From Heterohyrax brucei (lineage: Eukaryota > Chordata > Mammalia > Hyracoidea > Procaviidae), in contig CM053146.1 in assembly GCA_028571685.1 (NCBI GenBank), positions 23,719,431 through 23,783,430 on the forward strand: a DNA stretch of 64,000 nucleotides, in the 5' to 3' direction. Under the pieces are notes generated by a model. The model saw nothing but the letters and a program-made list of their open reading frames with translations. It ran no database searches and was not told the origin of the DNA. The translations under genes were made by a program, and so were the position numbers. How positions within the stretch are numbered: position 1 is the first letter of the stretch; every line of letters starts with the position of its first letter. This document shows positions 12,051 to 23,719 of this stretch, piece after piece.

Positions 12051-12077
12051 GTCTAAATTAGGCAGCACAACATCTAG

Positions 12078-12205
12078 CAAAGCAGTTGCTATAGATTAAA
12101 GTAGTTGCATCCTCAACTCATGGTGATTCCACGTGTGCTGAGAGTAGAGCTGTGCTCCGCAGAGCTTTCAATGGCTGATTTTTTACCGAAATCGATCTCT
12201 AGACA
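12078..12205 (-). mobile_element. AfroSINE 3' half, reverse
   Basis: 'CTCAACTCATGGTGATTCCA' and 'GCTCCGCAGAGCTTTCAATG' match the reverse-oriented AfroSINE 3' half. The head is missing. Confidence 0.7.
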
Positions 12206-12423
12206 TTTTCTCTGTGGCGATGAGTGAGGCATGGTTTTCTTCGGGTACACCAGAGAAGCAATTGTGTTATACCCTGTCTGAGTTTCCTACCATTGCTATA
12301 ACAGAAATACCACTAGTGACTTACAAGAACAGAAATTTATTTTCTAATAGTTCTGGAGACTAGAAGACCAGTTTCAGGGTGTGGCCCTAGAGGAGGGCCT
12401 TTTCAGTCTCTTTCAGCTTCTAA

Positions 12424-12589
12424 ACATTGCCTGTTGCCATCTAGCTGATTCTGACTCATACCAACCTTGTAGTATGATGTAGAACCTACACACAGGGTTT
12501 CCAAGGAGCAACTGGGGCTAGCAGACTTGGACTGCCAGTCTATTGGTTAGCAACACAATTCTTAACCACTTCACCAGAGAGGGCTTCTC
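12424..12589 (-). mobile_element. AfroSINE inside the LTR
   Basis: Reverse-oriented full-length copy: 'GTTGCCATCTAGCTGATTCT', 'GGGTTTCCAAGGAGCAACTG', 'TCTTAACCACTTCACCAGAG'. Both flanks are the same LTR, so it inserted after the LTR. Confidence 0.85.
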
Positions 12590-12889
12590 ATGGCCAGCAA
12601 TTGTAAGAGTTCCTGGGCTTATAGATTCATCTGCTTCTACTATCAGACAGTGTCTGTCTTCTGAATTTGTGCTTGTGTGTCTCTGTGTCTATGCTGTCTT
12701 TCTTTAACTGAGAAGCATTTAGGTTTTGATCTAGACTACTGGTATGACCTCAACTGATGTATGACATTAGGTGGCATAATGAAATGTGATTGTATTATAG
12801 TAGATTAGATTCACAAGTATTGAAAAAAAGAAAAAGAAAAAAGACTCACTGCCGTCAATGTTCTGCTGGTTTTCACTGGCCAATTCTTT

Positions 12890-15612
12890 TCAGGAGCAGA
12901 CTTCAGTGTCCTTTAGTGAGCTGAAACAGACTGGACATTTTGAATCAGACAATCATGTGGTCTACTATGCCGGGAATGAAAACTATGCCAGGAATGGTAG
13001 TACATTCGTCCTCAAAAAGAACATTTCAAGATCTATCCTGAAGCACAATGCTGTCAGTGATAGGAAAATATCCATATGCCTACAAGGAAGACCTGTTAAT
13101 CTATTATTCAAATTTATGCACCAACCACTAAAGCCAAAGACGGAGAAGTTGACTTTTACCAGATTCTACAGTCTGAAATTGACCGAATGTGCAATCAGGA
13201 TGCATTGATAATTGCTGGTGACTGGAACACAGAAGGTGGAAACAAAGAAGGATCAATAGTTGGAACATATGGCCTTGGTGACAGAAACAATGGCAGAGAT
13301 TGCATGATAGAATTTTGCAAAACCAATGACTTCTTCATTGAAAATATCTCTCTTCACTGACATTAATGGTGACTATGCATATGGACATCACCAGATGGAA
13401 TACATGAGAATCAACTAATCAACTACATCTGTGGAAAGAGACAGTGGAAAAGCTCAATATCATCAGTTTGAACAAGACCAGGTACAGATTACAGAACAGC
13501 CCATCAATTGCTCATATGTACATTTAAATTCAAACTGAAGAAAATGAGACAAAGTTCATGAGATCCAAAGTATGACCTTGAGTATATTGCACCTGCATTG
13601 AAAGACCATCTGATGAATGGATTTAATGTGTTGAACACTAAAGACCGAAGACCAGATTATTTGCCGAACAGCATCAAAGACTTCATGCATGAAGAAAGCA
13701 AGAGGTCATTACAAAAAGAAAGAAAGAAAAGGCTATACTGAATGTCAGAAGAGACTCTGAAACTTGCTCTTAAATGCTGAGTAGCTAAAGCAAAGGAAGA
13801 AATCATGAAGAAAAATAACTGAAGAGAAGATTTCAAAGGGCAGCTCAAGAAGACAAAGTAAAGTACTGTAACAACATGTGCAAAGAGCTGGATAGAGAAA
13901 ATCAAAAGAGAGAACTTGCTTCGCATTTCCCAAGCTGAAAGAATTGAAGAAAAAAAATTCAAGTCAAAAGCTGCAAAGTTGCAATAGTGAAGGATTCTAC
14001 ATGGAAAATATTAAATAACACAGGAAGCATCAAAAGGAGATGGAAAGAATGCATAGAATCAGTCTACCAAAAAGAAATTGTCAAAGTCCAACCATTTCAA
14101 GGGTAGCATATAATCAGGAACTGATGATACTGAAAGAAGAAGCTGAACCTGTGCTTAAGGCACTGATGATAAACAATTCTCCAGGAAATGATGGACTATC
14201 AAATGAGGGGTTTCAACAGACGTATGCAGCACTGGAAGTGCTCACTCATCTATGCCAAGAAATTTGAAAGAAAACTGTCCAGCTAGCTGACTGGAAGAGA
14301 TGCATAATTATACCTACTCCCAAGAAAGTTGATTCAAATGAATGCAGAAATTATGGAACAATTACCATTAATATCACACTCAAGTAAAATCTTGCTAAAG
14401 ATCATTCAAAAGTGACTACAGCCGTATATTGACAGGGAATTGCCAGAAATTCAAGCCAGATTCAGAAGAAGACGTGGAACCAAGAATGTCATTGCTGATG
14501 TCAGATGGATCTTTGGCTGAAAGCAGAGAATATCAGAAAGGTGCTTACCTATGTTTTATTGGCTATGCAAAGACATTCAGTGGCGTGAATCATAAAAAAT
14601 TAAGTATAACCCTGTGGAGAATGGGAGTTCTAGAACACTCAACTGAGCTCAAGAGGAATATGTACATGGATCAAGAGGCAGTCATTCAAACAGAAAAGGG
14701 GCCACTGTATGATTTAAAGTCAGGAAAAATGCGCCTCAGGGCAAACCTTTTCAATATGTATGTCAAGCAAATAATCTGAGAAGCTGGAGTATGTGAAAAA
14801 CAGGGCATCAGGATTGAAAGGGAGACTCATTAACAATCTTCATTATGCAGATGACACAACCTTCGTTGCTGAAAGTGAAGAAGATCTGAAATATTTACTG
14901 AAGAAGATCAAAGACCGCAGCCTCCAGTATGGATTACATCTTAACATCAAGAGAACAAGAATCCTCACAAATGCACTGATAAGTAGCATCATAATAAGTG
15001 GAGAAAAGATTGATGCTGTCAGGGATTTCATCTTACTTAGCCCCACAGTTAGCACCTATGGAAGCAGCTGTCAAGAACTAAAAAGATGTATTGCTGTGGG
15101 AAAATCTGCTGCAAACGACCTCTTTAAAGTATTGAAAAGTAGAGGCCACCTTGAATATTAAGGTGCTCCCGACCCAAATCATAGTAATTTCAGTCACACC
15201 ACATGAAGTCAAAAGCTGGGTAATGAAATAGGAAGACAGAAGAATTGATACTTTTGAATTGCGGTGTTGGAGAAAAATATTGAATATACAAAGGATAGTG
15301 GAAAGAACAAACATCTGTCCTGGGAGAAGTACAATCAGAGTGCTCCTTGGAAGCAAGAATGGTGAGACTGCATCTTGCATATTTTGGACATGTTGTCAGG
15401 AGGGATCAGTCCCCGAAGAAGGACGTGATGCTTGGTAAAGTAGAAGGTTAGTGGAAAACAGAAAAACTTTCAACAAGATGGATTGACACAGTGGCTGTAG
15501 CAATGGGTTCAAGCATAAAAATGATTGTGGGCATGGCATCAGAGTGGGTACTGTTTCATACTGTTGTGTATTGGGTTGTTATGAGTCAGAACCAACTGGA
15601 CAGCAACGCTGT
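12890..15612 (+). mobile_element. RTE/BovB-clade LINE, near full-length, decayed
   Basis: Single-ORF LINE of the RTE clade. The endonuclease half (about 12930-13400) contains 'YYAGNENYARNGSTFVL' and, in shifted frame, 'IIAGDWNTEGG', the DWN-type catalytic region of APE nucleases. The reverse transcriptase half runs from about 14040 to 15160. The end (15340-15612) has 'AGGAGGGATCAGTCCCCGAA', 'CAAGATGGATTGACACAGTG' and 'TATGAGTCAGAACCAACTGG', the block AfroSINE tails resemble. Many frameshifts and stops; inactive. It sits within an old LTR, possibly inside a small AfroSINE scrap. Confidence 0.85.
14040..15161 (+). pseudogene. RTE reverse transcriptase remnant
   Basis: Open pieces 14040-14267, 14429-14779 and 14793-15161 together cover an RTE reverse transcriptase. 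The first has the finger motif 'NNSPGNDGLSNEGFQ', which corresponds to the family's 'SPGxDGI' region. The third has 'LHYADDTTFVAESEEDL', so the YADD catalytic box is intact, followed by the thumb segment 'LHLNIKRTRILT'. Frameshifts separate the pieces, so no working enzyme is encoded. Confidence 0.8.
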
Positions 15613-15664
15613 CATCAATTTGATTTTGGCTCGTAGTAACCCTATAGTACAAAGGTTAGGATTT
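15613..15664 (-). mobile_element. AfroSINE scrap next to RTE 3' end
   Basis: 'TGTCATCAATTTGATTTTGG' then 'CTCGTAGTAACCCTATAG' resembles the reversed AfroSINE 3' end. Similar words ('CACTGCCGTCAATG', 12848-12861) occur before the RTE 5' end, so the RTE may have inserted into this SINE. This reading is tentative. Confidence 0.35.
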
Positions 15665-15721
15665 CAGCATAAATTTTAGAAGGGCACAATTCAATCCATA
15701 ACATACCCAGCTCTATCAGCT

Positions 15722-15880
15722 GCTGGAAGCTCTGATTTTGTAACTCAGACAAGTTGTTTAAATCCTTTAACTTCAATTTCCTCCTCCAGTAAATAAAAGA
15801 TGGGAAGCACATAACTCTATTGTCCTTTTAAATTCGATAGGTATTGCTTATTAGACACAAGAAACCAAGTGCTTTGAAAA
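15722..15880 (+). mobile_element. MIR SINE
   Basis: 'TCAGACAAGTTGTTTAAATC', 'CTTCAATTTCCTCCTCCAGT', then a decayed 3' half ending 'CCAAGTGCTTTGAAAA'. Plus-strand MIR. Confidence 0.65.
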
Positions 15881-16429
15881 TTTGAGTGTCTATTTCTCAA
15901 ATTAATTCATGGCTTTCATTTCAGGTTTTGGTAGCCTGTTGGGAGAAGCATTGCCCCAGTAAGTTAGGGGTTTTTGCAAGGTAGTCTGCCGGGACAGAGA
16001 TGGTAGGTGGTGGAGGGGTGTGGAATTTAAAAAAAAGCAAAAATCCATTGCCAGATGTGAGTTTGCCACCTGTCTTCAAATACCTCAAAGAGTGTCAAAA
16101 GAGAATTTCAAAATCAAATCAGTTCATTAGCATTTCTAAGGTGAAAACAAACAGCAACAACAAAAGGCCTTCATGGAACTGTTAGAGGCAGGACCCTGAG
16201 AAGGTCACTGAAAAAGTAGAGGTAGTGTAATAACCTCAAGTGAATAAATATTTCTGCCTGTGAACTGTCATCTGTCTTTAGATCTATTTATGGAGATTAA
16301 CGATAACTTTTCAAGGAACCAATAAGTTAGTGACCCACCAGAGACAACCTTAATTTTGTAATTCTGAATGTGAACCTTTTGAGGTGATGAGATTCTGCAG
16401 TTGTAATTCTACTTTAGTTCCAGTGTAGG
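15881..16429. other. Single-copy stretch
   Basis: No recognised repeat. It contains a splice-like pair of signals around a 34-base segment near 15926-15959 ('TTTCATTTCAG' before, 'GTAAGTTAG' after), probably chance. Confidence 0.3.
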
Positions 16430-17421
16430 TTTTTTTTAATGATTGAATAAAAATGTACATTCCCATATAAATTCGCCTGCTCACCTGTATGTAGCTCCCA
16501 CTGCTCTCTCTGCCTGATGACAGCACAAACTTCCTCTCTGCTCCATGTATGTCCTATCCTTCTGACAGTCTCCTATCCTGCCTTCTCCACCCACTCCTTT
16601 TCCTCCAGTAAGAGGTCAGCAGGATGACATCGTGTAGATGCATAGAACCATGAAGTTCTCACAAGATACAGTCACTCTGCGTCACCAAGTCCAACCCGTT
16701 GCTGTCTGAAAAGTTGACCTTCATTATGATTTATGGACAGGGGCAGCATCAGGGCATCATGTTCCCAGGGGAACTCCGAGGCCCCTGAACCATCACTTGC
16801 GGTCTTTTAGTGTAGATCTCAGGGTACACCCCTATTTATTCTTGTGTTGCCAGTGAGACTCAATTTTGTGAGCTCCATCATGGCTATTATTGGTGGTAGG
16901 CGGGCACCATCCGGTTCTTCTGGTCATAAGTCAATGTAGCTATCCACGTCTCTCTGTATTCTGGGTTCTCTTTCTCCCATGTCATTCTGGTCCTCAATGA
17001 TCGTCTGTTCCTGTTGAGTTGGGACCATTTGCTGTATCCTCAGATGGCAGCTTGGCAGCTTTTAAGACCCCAGACACCACTCACTGATGTGGGATGCAGA
17101 TAGTTCTCATTATCAAAATGCTAGCTGTGCCGATTGGCCTCGATTTTGCCTGAGAGCATGGTTCTCAGCCCTCTGCCCCAGCTGCTCTGTCCTTGCAATA
17201 TTGTATTAAGATGGAAGGAGTACTCAAATTGTGTTGAAGTTCAGTTGTTACTGATCTTCTTTCTAATGTGTGTTGTCTCTGATTTCACCCAACCAAATTT
17301 CTATTAACTATCTAACCTAAACCCGCCCCCACCCTCCCTGCCTCCCTCCCCACCCTTGCAGCCATCAAATAGTCTTTTCTTCTATGCATCAGTCTGTTTT
17401 TTAAGTTCTTATAATAGGGGT

Positions 17422-17468
17422 CTCAGAGTCACCACGAGTCAGATCCGACTCGATGGCACTTGGCTTGG
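17422..17468 (+). mobile_element. Very short AfroSINE 3' tail inside L1
   Basis: 'GAGTCACCACGAGTCAGATC' and 'CGACTCGATGGCACTTGGCT' interrupt the L1 3' UTR between 'ATAGGGGTCTCA' and 'TACAAGATTTGTCC', which are adjacent in other L1 copies (for example near 37140-37170). CpGs are retained. The end 'GGCACTTGGCTTGGC' is also seen in the fragment at 35592-35640. Confidence 0.65.
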
Positions 17469-18352
17469 CATACAAGATTTGTCCTTCTGTCACTGACTAC
17501 TTTTACTTAGCATAATGTCCTCCAGTTAAAACCAGTTTAAGGGATGTTTCCTGCAGTCGTCATTGTTCTTTATCATTGTGTAGTGTTCTGTTGAGTATAT
17601 ATACCATAGTTTACCTTTCCATTCCTCTGTTGTTGGGCATCTGGGTTGATTCCATCTTTTTGTTATTGTGGACTGTGCTGTGATAAACATTCGTGTGCAT
17701 GTATCAGTTGATGTGAATGGACTTCATTCTGTGGGATATATTCCAAGCAGTGGAATTACTGGGTCAAATGGTATATCTATATCCATTTTTTTAAGAGAGT
17801 GCCAGATTGCTTTCCAAAGATATTGCACCTTTTTAGAATCCAAACAACAGTATTGGAGGGTTCCAATCTCTCCACAGCCTCTCCAGCATTTGTTGTTTTG
17901 GTTTTTTTGATCATGGCCAACCTTACTGGGGTGAGATGGTATCTCACTGTTGTTTTGATTTGAATTTCTTTAATAGCTAATGATCGTGACTGTGTCTGCC
18001 TGTATCTCCTCTTTAGAGAAGTGTCTGTCCATCTCCTTTGCCCATCACTTAATTGGATGACTTATCTTTTTCTTATTGATATTTTGCCATACCTTATAGA
18101 TCATGGAGATCAGACATCGGTCTGACATACAGTTGCCAAACATTTATTCCCATTCTGTAGGTGGCCATTTAATTCTATTAATAAAATCTTTAGATGAGCA
18201 AAAATGATTGATTCTTAGTAGTTCCCATTTATCTGTTTTCTCTTCAGATGATTGTGGTTTGTTTGACAGATTTTGAAGTCCTATGTTGTGTGTTAAAACT
18301 TCCATTGTTGTTCGTGCTTTTTCTTGGATGAGCTTTATCGTTTTAGATTTGA

Positions 18353-18475
18353 TATTTTTTTTATTTAATATGACTAAGTGAAAATGTACATTCCCGTATA
18401 AATTTACATGCCCACCTATATGCAGCTTCCACTGTTCTCCCTGTCCAGTGACAGCACACTATTCCTCTCTGCTCC
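18353..18475 (-). mobile_element. Tiny 5'-truncated L1 3' end nested in L1 ORF2
   Basis: The ORF2 reading breaks after 'TTTTAGATTTGATATTT' and resumes at 'ATATTTAGGTCTTTTATCC'. Between them lies a T-rich start plus 'GTGAAAATGTACATTCCCGT' and 'CTCCCTGTCCAGTGACAGCA', the reversed last 120 bases of an L1 3' UTR. A short 'ATATTT' repeat flanks it. Confidence 0.8.
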
Positions 18476-18852
18476 ATACATATTTAGGTCTTTTATCCAG
18501 TGTGAGTTTGTTTTTGTATAAGGCGTAAGATATGGGTCTTGTTTCAATTTAGTGCAGATGGATATCCAATTCTGCCAGCACCATTTGTTGAAGAGGTTGT
18601 TTTTAACTCAGTTTAATGTCTTAGGGCCTTTGCCGAATATCAGTTGTTCATAGGCAGATGACTTCATCTCTAGAGTCTCGATTCTGTTCCATTGATCTAT
18701 CTGCTTTTGTACCAGTGTCAGGCTGTTTTAACTACTATGGCAGTGTAATAGGTTCTAAAGTCAGGTAATGAGAGGCCTCCCAGTATGTTCTTGTTCTTTA
18801 GTAATGCTTTACTTATCCAGGGCTTCTTCCCTTTCCAGACAAAGTTGCTGTT

Positions 18853-19372
18853 TTAGTCAGCTAGGGCTGCTCTAACAGAAGTACCACAGAGTGGATGACT
18901 ATTAACAAAGGAAAGTTTATTCTTACCAGCCTGGTAGGCTACGAGTCCAAATTCAGGTTGTCTGCTCCAGGGGAAGCTTCTCCCCCTTGTCAACTCTGGA
19001 GGAAAGTCCAGTATTGCATCAGACTGTCCAGGGAGCATCTTGGCGCAGGAACTTCAGGTCTGAAGGACACACTCCTCCCGGTGCTGCTTGCTTGATGGAG
19101 TGATGTTCCCAATTCTCTGCCTGCTTTCCTTTCCTTTTATCTCTTGCAGGCTGAAAGGATTAAGGGTGGAGCAAGCCATACTCCAGGGAAACTCCCTTTA
19201 CAGTAGTGCAGGGAGGTGATCCTATGAAGGGATTTACAGCCCCATCCTAATCCTTTAACATATAGCATAGGAAAACCACAAAATGGAGGACAGTCACAAG
19301 ATACTGGGAATCATGGCCCAGCCACATGGCTGCACATATTTTGGGGGGGACACAATTCAATCCATGACCTCC
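18853..19372 (-). mobile_element. Solo LTR (MaLR-like, afrotherian type) in L1 ORF2
   Basis: Starts 'TTTTAGTCAGCTAGGGCTGC' and ends 'GGGGGGACACAATTCAATCC'. Between these conserved ends the body ('CTTTCCTTTTATCTC', 'GGATTAAGGGTGGAGCAAGC', 'ACAAGATACTGGGAATCATG') is near-identical by eye to a second copy at 30511-30999. Solo LTR with no internal genes. Inserted into the L1 after the L1 landed. Confidence 0.7.
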
Positions 19373-19986
19373 CACCCTTTGGCACCCCAAAAATCACATC
19401 AGTGAAACATGTCGTCACATATGATAGAAGTCTTAATCAGTTTCAAGTCAAAATACAAAAACTCTCCTACATCTGTGAAACCTAGAATACAAGCTATTTG
19501 CTTCTAAAGGTACAATGATAGGACAGGCACAAGTCAGACATTCCATTACAAACGGGAGAAACTGCAGGGAAAGAAGGAATTAACAGGCAACAGGCAAGTC
19601 AACAGAACACATTACATTAGCCCTCAAAGCTTTGGAAATACTCTTACATTTTCTTAGACATTCTACACAATGACACTGCCCTCCAGACTAGGTATTTCTA
19701 GGTATTGGCCACACTTTCTGGATTTTGAGAGGTTGGTAATTTGTTTCTCCATCTCATTAAAAAAATGTCACTGGAACTTGTATTGGGATTGCATTATATA
19801 AGTAGATTGCTTTGGGTAAAATAGACATTTTCACAATGGTAAGTCTTCCTATCCATGAGCAGGGTAGATTTCTCCATTTATGTAAGTCTCTCTTAGTTTC
19901 TTGCAGTAAGGGTTTGTAGTTCTCTTTGTAAGGGTCTGTTATTTCTCTGGTTAGATTTATTCCTAGGTAGTTTATCTTCTTAGGGG

Positions 19987-20664
19987 CTATAGTAAATGGT
20001 ACTGCTTGGTGATTTCTTCCTTAATAATCTCATTGTTGGTATAAAGGAATCTTACTGATTTACTTATGTTTGTCTTGTATCCTGAGACTTTTCTGAACTC
20101 TTCTATCAGTTTGAGTAGTTTTCTTATGAATTCTTTGGGATTCTCTGCATATACAGTCATATCATCTGAAAGCAGTGAGATTTTTAGTTCTTCTTTGCTG
20201 ATGCAGATGCCCTTTATTTCTTGTTCTTGTCTAATTGCTCTGGCTAGAACTTCTAGTATAATGTTGAAAGGGAGAAGTAAGCGTAGGCATCCTTGTCTAG
20301 TTCCTGTTCTTAAGGGAAACTCTTTCAGTCTCTCTCCATTCAGGATGACACAGGCAGTTGGCTTTGTATAAATGGCCTTTATTGCATTGAGGAATTGGCT
20401 GTCTATTCCTATTTCTCTGAGAATTTTTAGCATGAATGGGTGTTGGACTTTCTCAAATGCCTTTTCTGCATCAACAAACAAGATCAGGTGATTCTTGTCT
20501 TTAGTGATACTTATATGGTTGATCACATTAATTGTTTTTCTGATGCTGAACCAGCCTTGCATCCCTCGTATGAATCCAACTTCGGCATGATGGATTATTT
20601 TCTTGATATGCTGTTGTATTCTATTGGCAAAAATTTTGTTGAAGATTTTTGCATCTAGATTCAT
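19987..20664 (-). pseudogene. L1 ORF2 reverse transcriptase segment, open 225 codons
   Basis: The longest open frame in the window. It is the palm of an L1 reverse transcriptase: '[19 protein letters not shown]' (fingers), '[15 protein letters not shown]' (motif A, with aspartate), '[11 protein letters not shown]' (motif B), then the motif C position. Motif C reads 'LLSDDMTVY' where L1s normally have F-A-D-D: both aspartates are kept but the two residues before them are changed. The thumb segment '[11 protein letters not shown]' follows. Frames before and after are broken, so this is a relic. Confidence 0.9.
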
Positions 20665-21201
20665 GAATGATATTGGTCTGTAGTTCCCCTTTTTGGTTAG
20701 GTCTTTCCCTGGCTTGGTATCAGGGTTATGCTGGCTTCGTAGAATGAATTTGGTAGTATTCCATCCCTTTCTATGCTGTGAAATAATCTTAATAGTACTG
20801 GAGATAACTATTCTCTAAAAGCATAGTAAAATTCTGCAGTGAAGCCACTTGGACCAGGGCTTTTTTTGGTTGGCAGGGTTTTTTTTATGACTTTCTCGAT
20901 CTCTTCCTTTGTGATAGGTTTATTAAGTTGTTCTTCTTCACGTTGTGGTAATTTGGGTAGGTGATATGAATCAAGGAATTTGTCCTTTTCCTCCAGGCTT
21001 TCAAATTTGTTAGAGTATAGTCTTCCATAGAATTCAGCTGTGATAATTTTTATTTCTGTTTATCTGTTGTGACAACTCCTCTCACATTGCTTATTTGGGT
21101 TATTTGTTTCCTTTCCTGTTTTTCTTTGGTAAGTTTAGCCTATGGTTTGTCAATTTTATTGATCTTTTCAAAAAACCAGTGTTTGGTCTTTTCAGTTTTT
21201 T

Positions 21202-22240
21202 TCAGTTGTTCTTCTCTACTTTGTTTAGTTCTGCTCTAACCTTTATGATCTGTTTTCTTCTGGTGCCTGAGGGGTTCCACTGTTGTTCTCTCTCTACCTG
21301 TTCAAGCTGTAGGGTCAGTTCTTTGGTTTGGGTTCTGTCTTCCTTCCAGATGTGTTCAGTTATGGAGATAAACTGATCTTTGAGCACTGCTTTGGCTGTA
21401 TTCCATAGGTTCTGGTAGGAAGTGTTTTTGTTCTCATTGGAATCCATAAATTTCTTTATTTCATACTTGATTTCTCTTTTAACCCATGGCTTTTTGAGCA
21501 AGGTGTTGTTCAGTTTCCATGAGTTCCACTTTCTATCTGTGTTTTTTCTGCTATGGATTTTGACTTTTATGGCTTTATGATCTAAGAAGATGGCTTTGCA
21601 TTAATTCAGTGGTATGGATTTTGTTGAGAATTGCTTTATGTCCTAATACATAGTCTATTCTGGAGAATGTTCCATGGGCACTGGAGAAGGTGTAGCTGTC
21701 TACTGATAGATAGAAAGTTCTATATGTGTTGATGAGGCCTATATAGTTAACTGTGGCAGTAAGGTCTTCCGTGTCTTTACTGGCTTTTTTCTAGAAGATC
21801 TGTCCAATATTGAGAGTGGAGTGATCTGTCTCTTTTTTGAGTGTAGTCAGTGTTTCTTTGATATATTTTTGGCTCACTTGGCCAATATTAGGTGCATAAA
21901 TATTTAATATTGTTAAGTTCTGCTTGCATACTGAACCTTTCAGCAAGAAACAGTGTCCATCCTTTTCCACAGTGGTGGTTTTTACATTAAAATGGACTTT
22001 ATCTGAGATTAGAATTGCCACACCTGCTCTTCTTTGTTCATTGTTAGCTTGATATATGTTCTTCCATCCTTTAATTTTCAGTTTGTTTGTATCTTTAAGT
22101 CTACGGTGAGTTTCTTGTAGGCAACATATAGATGGATCATGTCTTTTGATCCAAGATATCACTCAATGTCTCTTTATTGGAGCATTCAGTGCATTCACAT
22201 TCAGTGTAATTATTGACAGGTATGTGTTCAGTGCTGCCAT
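21202..22240 (-). pseudogene. L1 ORF2 endonuclease segment
   Basis: Minus-strand open pieces give the APE-type endonuclease that nicks target DNA: 'DPSICCLQETHRRLKDTNKL' (QETH holds the catalytic glutamate), 'RRAGVAILISDKVHF' and 'LTILNIYAPNIGQ' (21791-22162). The downstream 'GDFN' box is not readable in frame. A further piece at 21202-21501 ('LKKPWVKREIKYEIKKFMD') is the linker before the reverse transcriptase. Confidence 0.85.
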
Positions 22241-22699
22241 TGTGATATGTTTATTTTTGTGTTGGTAATTTCTCTGTTGTTCTTATTAATCTGTTCTGCA
22301 ACCTTCTTCTTTGTGAGTTGATTTTCACCTTTTTCAGGATTGGTTTTGTGGTTGTTGAGACTCCTGCATTACATTTCTTGATATGGTATGTTGCTTGTTT
22401 GTTGTGCTTTATGGCTGTCCCTATGATCCTAAATAATGAACTATATATAAACCCAATTTTGATTGCTACCAGTCTTGTCAGCTTCCTCCCCACCTGGAAG
22501 GACTATAACAACTGTAGTTCATCCCTCTTTCTAGTATAATGATATCATAGTTTACATGATATGATCATTAGATAATTTCTTTCACTATTATAGCTTTGAT
22601 TGAGTTTGGAGCCTTCCCTAACTGACTAGGATTCTGGATAATGTGTTCTTCTAAAATATAAGTTAGCGGTTTTATTCTTTCAAGCCAAGAGATTCTTTC

Positions 22700-23714
22700 A
22701 GTATTTCTTGTAGCTTTGGTTTGGTTTTTACACAGTCTCTGAGTTTCTCTTTATCTAGGAATGTCTTAATTTCATTTTCAGATTTGAAAAATGGTTTTGC
22801 AAGACATCTAGTTCTTGGTTCGAAGTTCTTCTCCTTCAAGGCTTTGAATGTGTCATGCCACTGTCTCCATGCCTGTGTTGTTTCTGCCTAGAAATCCAAT
22901 GAAAGTCTACAGGATTTACCTCTGAATGCTAGATTTGTTTTGAGACTTGCTGCCTTTAAGAGTTTCTGCTTACATTTTGTTTTGTTAAGCTTGATTACAA
23001 TATGTCTTGGAATCTTTCTTTTGAGATCTATATTGAGTGCTGTTCGATATGTATCTCGAATATCTATGTTCTCTTCTTTCATAATTTCTGGGAAGGTTTC
23101 TGTCAGGAACAATACTCTCTGTGTTCTTAGGTGTCTCACCCTGTTCAGGAACTGCAATTAATCACAGATTGTTCTTCTTAATAGAGTCCCACATGCTTCT
23201 TAATGCTTCTTCATTTTTCTTGTTTCATTTTTCTGATTTTTCCTCAAAGATGCTGGAGTCAGTTGCTCTGTCTTCCAAGTCAGAAAGTCTCTTTTCTATT
23301 TGTTCCATTCTGTTTTCCTGGCTTTGAATTGAAGTTTCTATGTCTTTGATTTTGTTCTTGATCTGTTGGATGTCAGAGTACTGGTGTTCCATGAGATTGA
23401 ACAGCTTGCTTAATTTTTCATTTTGTTCTACTGCATTTTGTATAAGGCCTAGGAAGGCTCTCTATATAATCCTTTTGTATTCACCCTCTGATAATTTCAG
23501 AAAAGCTAGTTTGTCGAGGCAATTCTGAGGCACTTTCTTTTGGGGTCCTTCTGATGGCATGAGTGGTTTCCTGGTTACCATTTTCTCCAGAGTTTGTTGC
23601 TTTTGGGGCTTTATATGGGCCAACAGAGGCTGGGATAGATGCTGTGAGGATGGAGCACAGTTGTTCTCTAGGCCATCTAAAAATGAGAAGTAAAGAGTAT
23701 TTGACAACTTCCAA
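22700..23714 (-). pseudogene. L1 ORF1 remnant of the antisense L1
   Basis: N-terminal piece 23462-23707 (ends 'FLKLSEGEYKRII', homologous to 'MKLSEVEYKRIM' in the 1-3.4 kb copy), a degraded coiled coil, and then RRM and C-terminal pieces in 22700-23157 ('IKLNKTKCKQKLLKAASLKT'). Frames are shifted several times. Confidence 0.8.
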
Positions 23715-23719
23715 AGTCA

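Larger units (their letters stand above)
12281..15703 (-). mobile_element. Old ERVL-MaLR-like LTR, split in three
   Basis: Pieces at 12281-12423 ('CTATAACAGAAATACCACTA', 'AACAGAAATTTATTTTCT', 'TTCTGGAGACTAGAAGAC'), 12590-12840 and 15665-15703 ('GGGCACAATTCAATCCATAA') read in order as one reversed LTR of the MaLR type familiar across mammals. It is interrupted by an AfroSINE (12424-12589) and by a 2.7 kb RTE LINE. A solo LTR; no viral gene is present. The family name is my inference from the conserved ends. Confidence 0.55.

Noticed and set aside
15926-15959. 34-base segment between an acceptor-like and a donor-like site
   Set aside because: Weak pyrimidine tract and no coding signal; chance matches of this kind are common in 64 kb.
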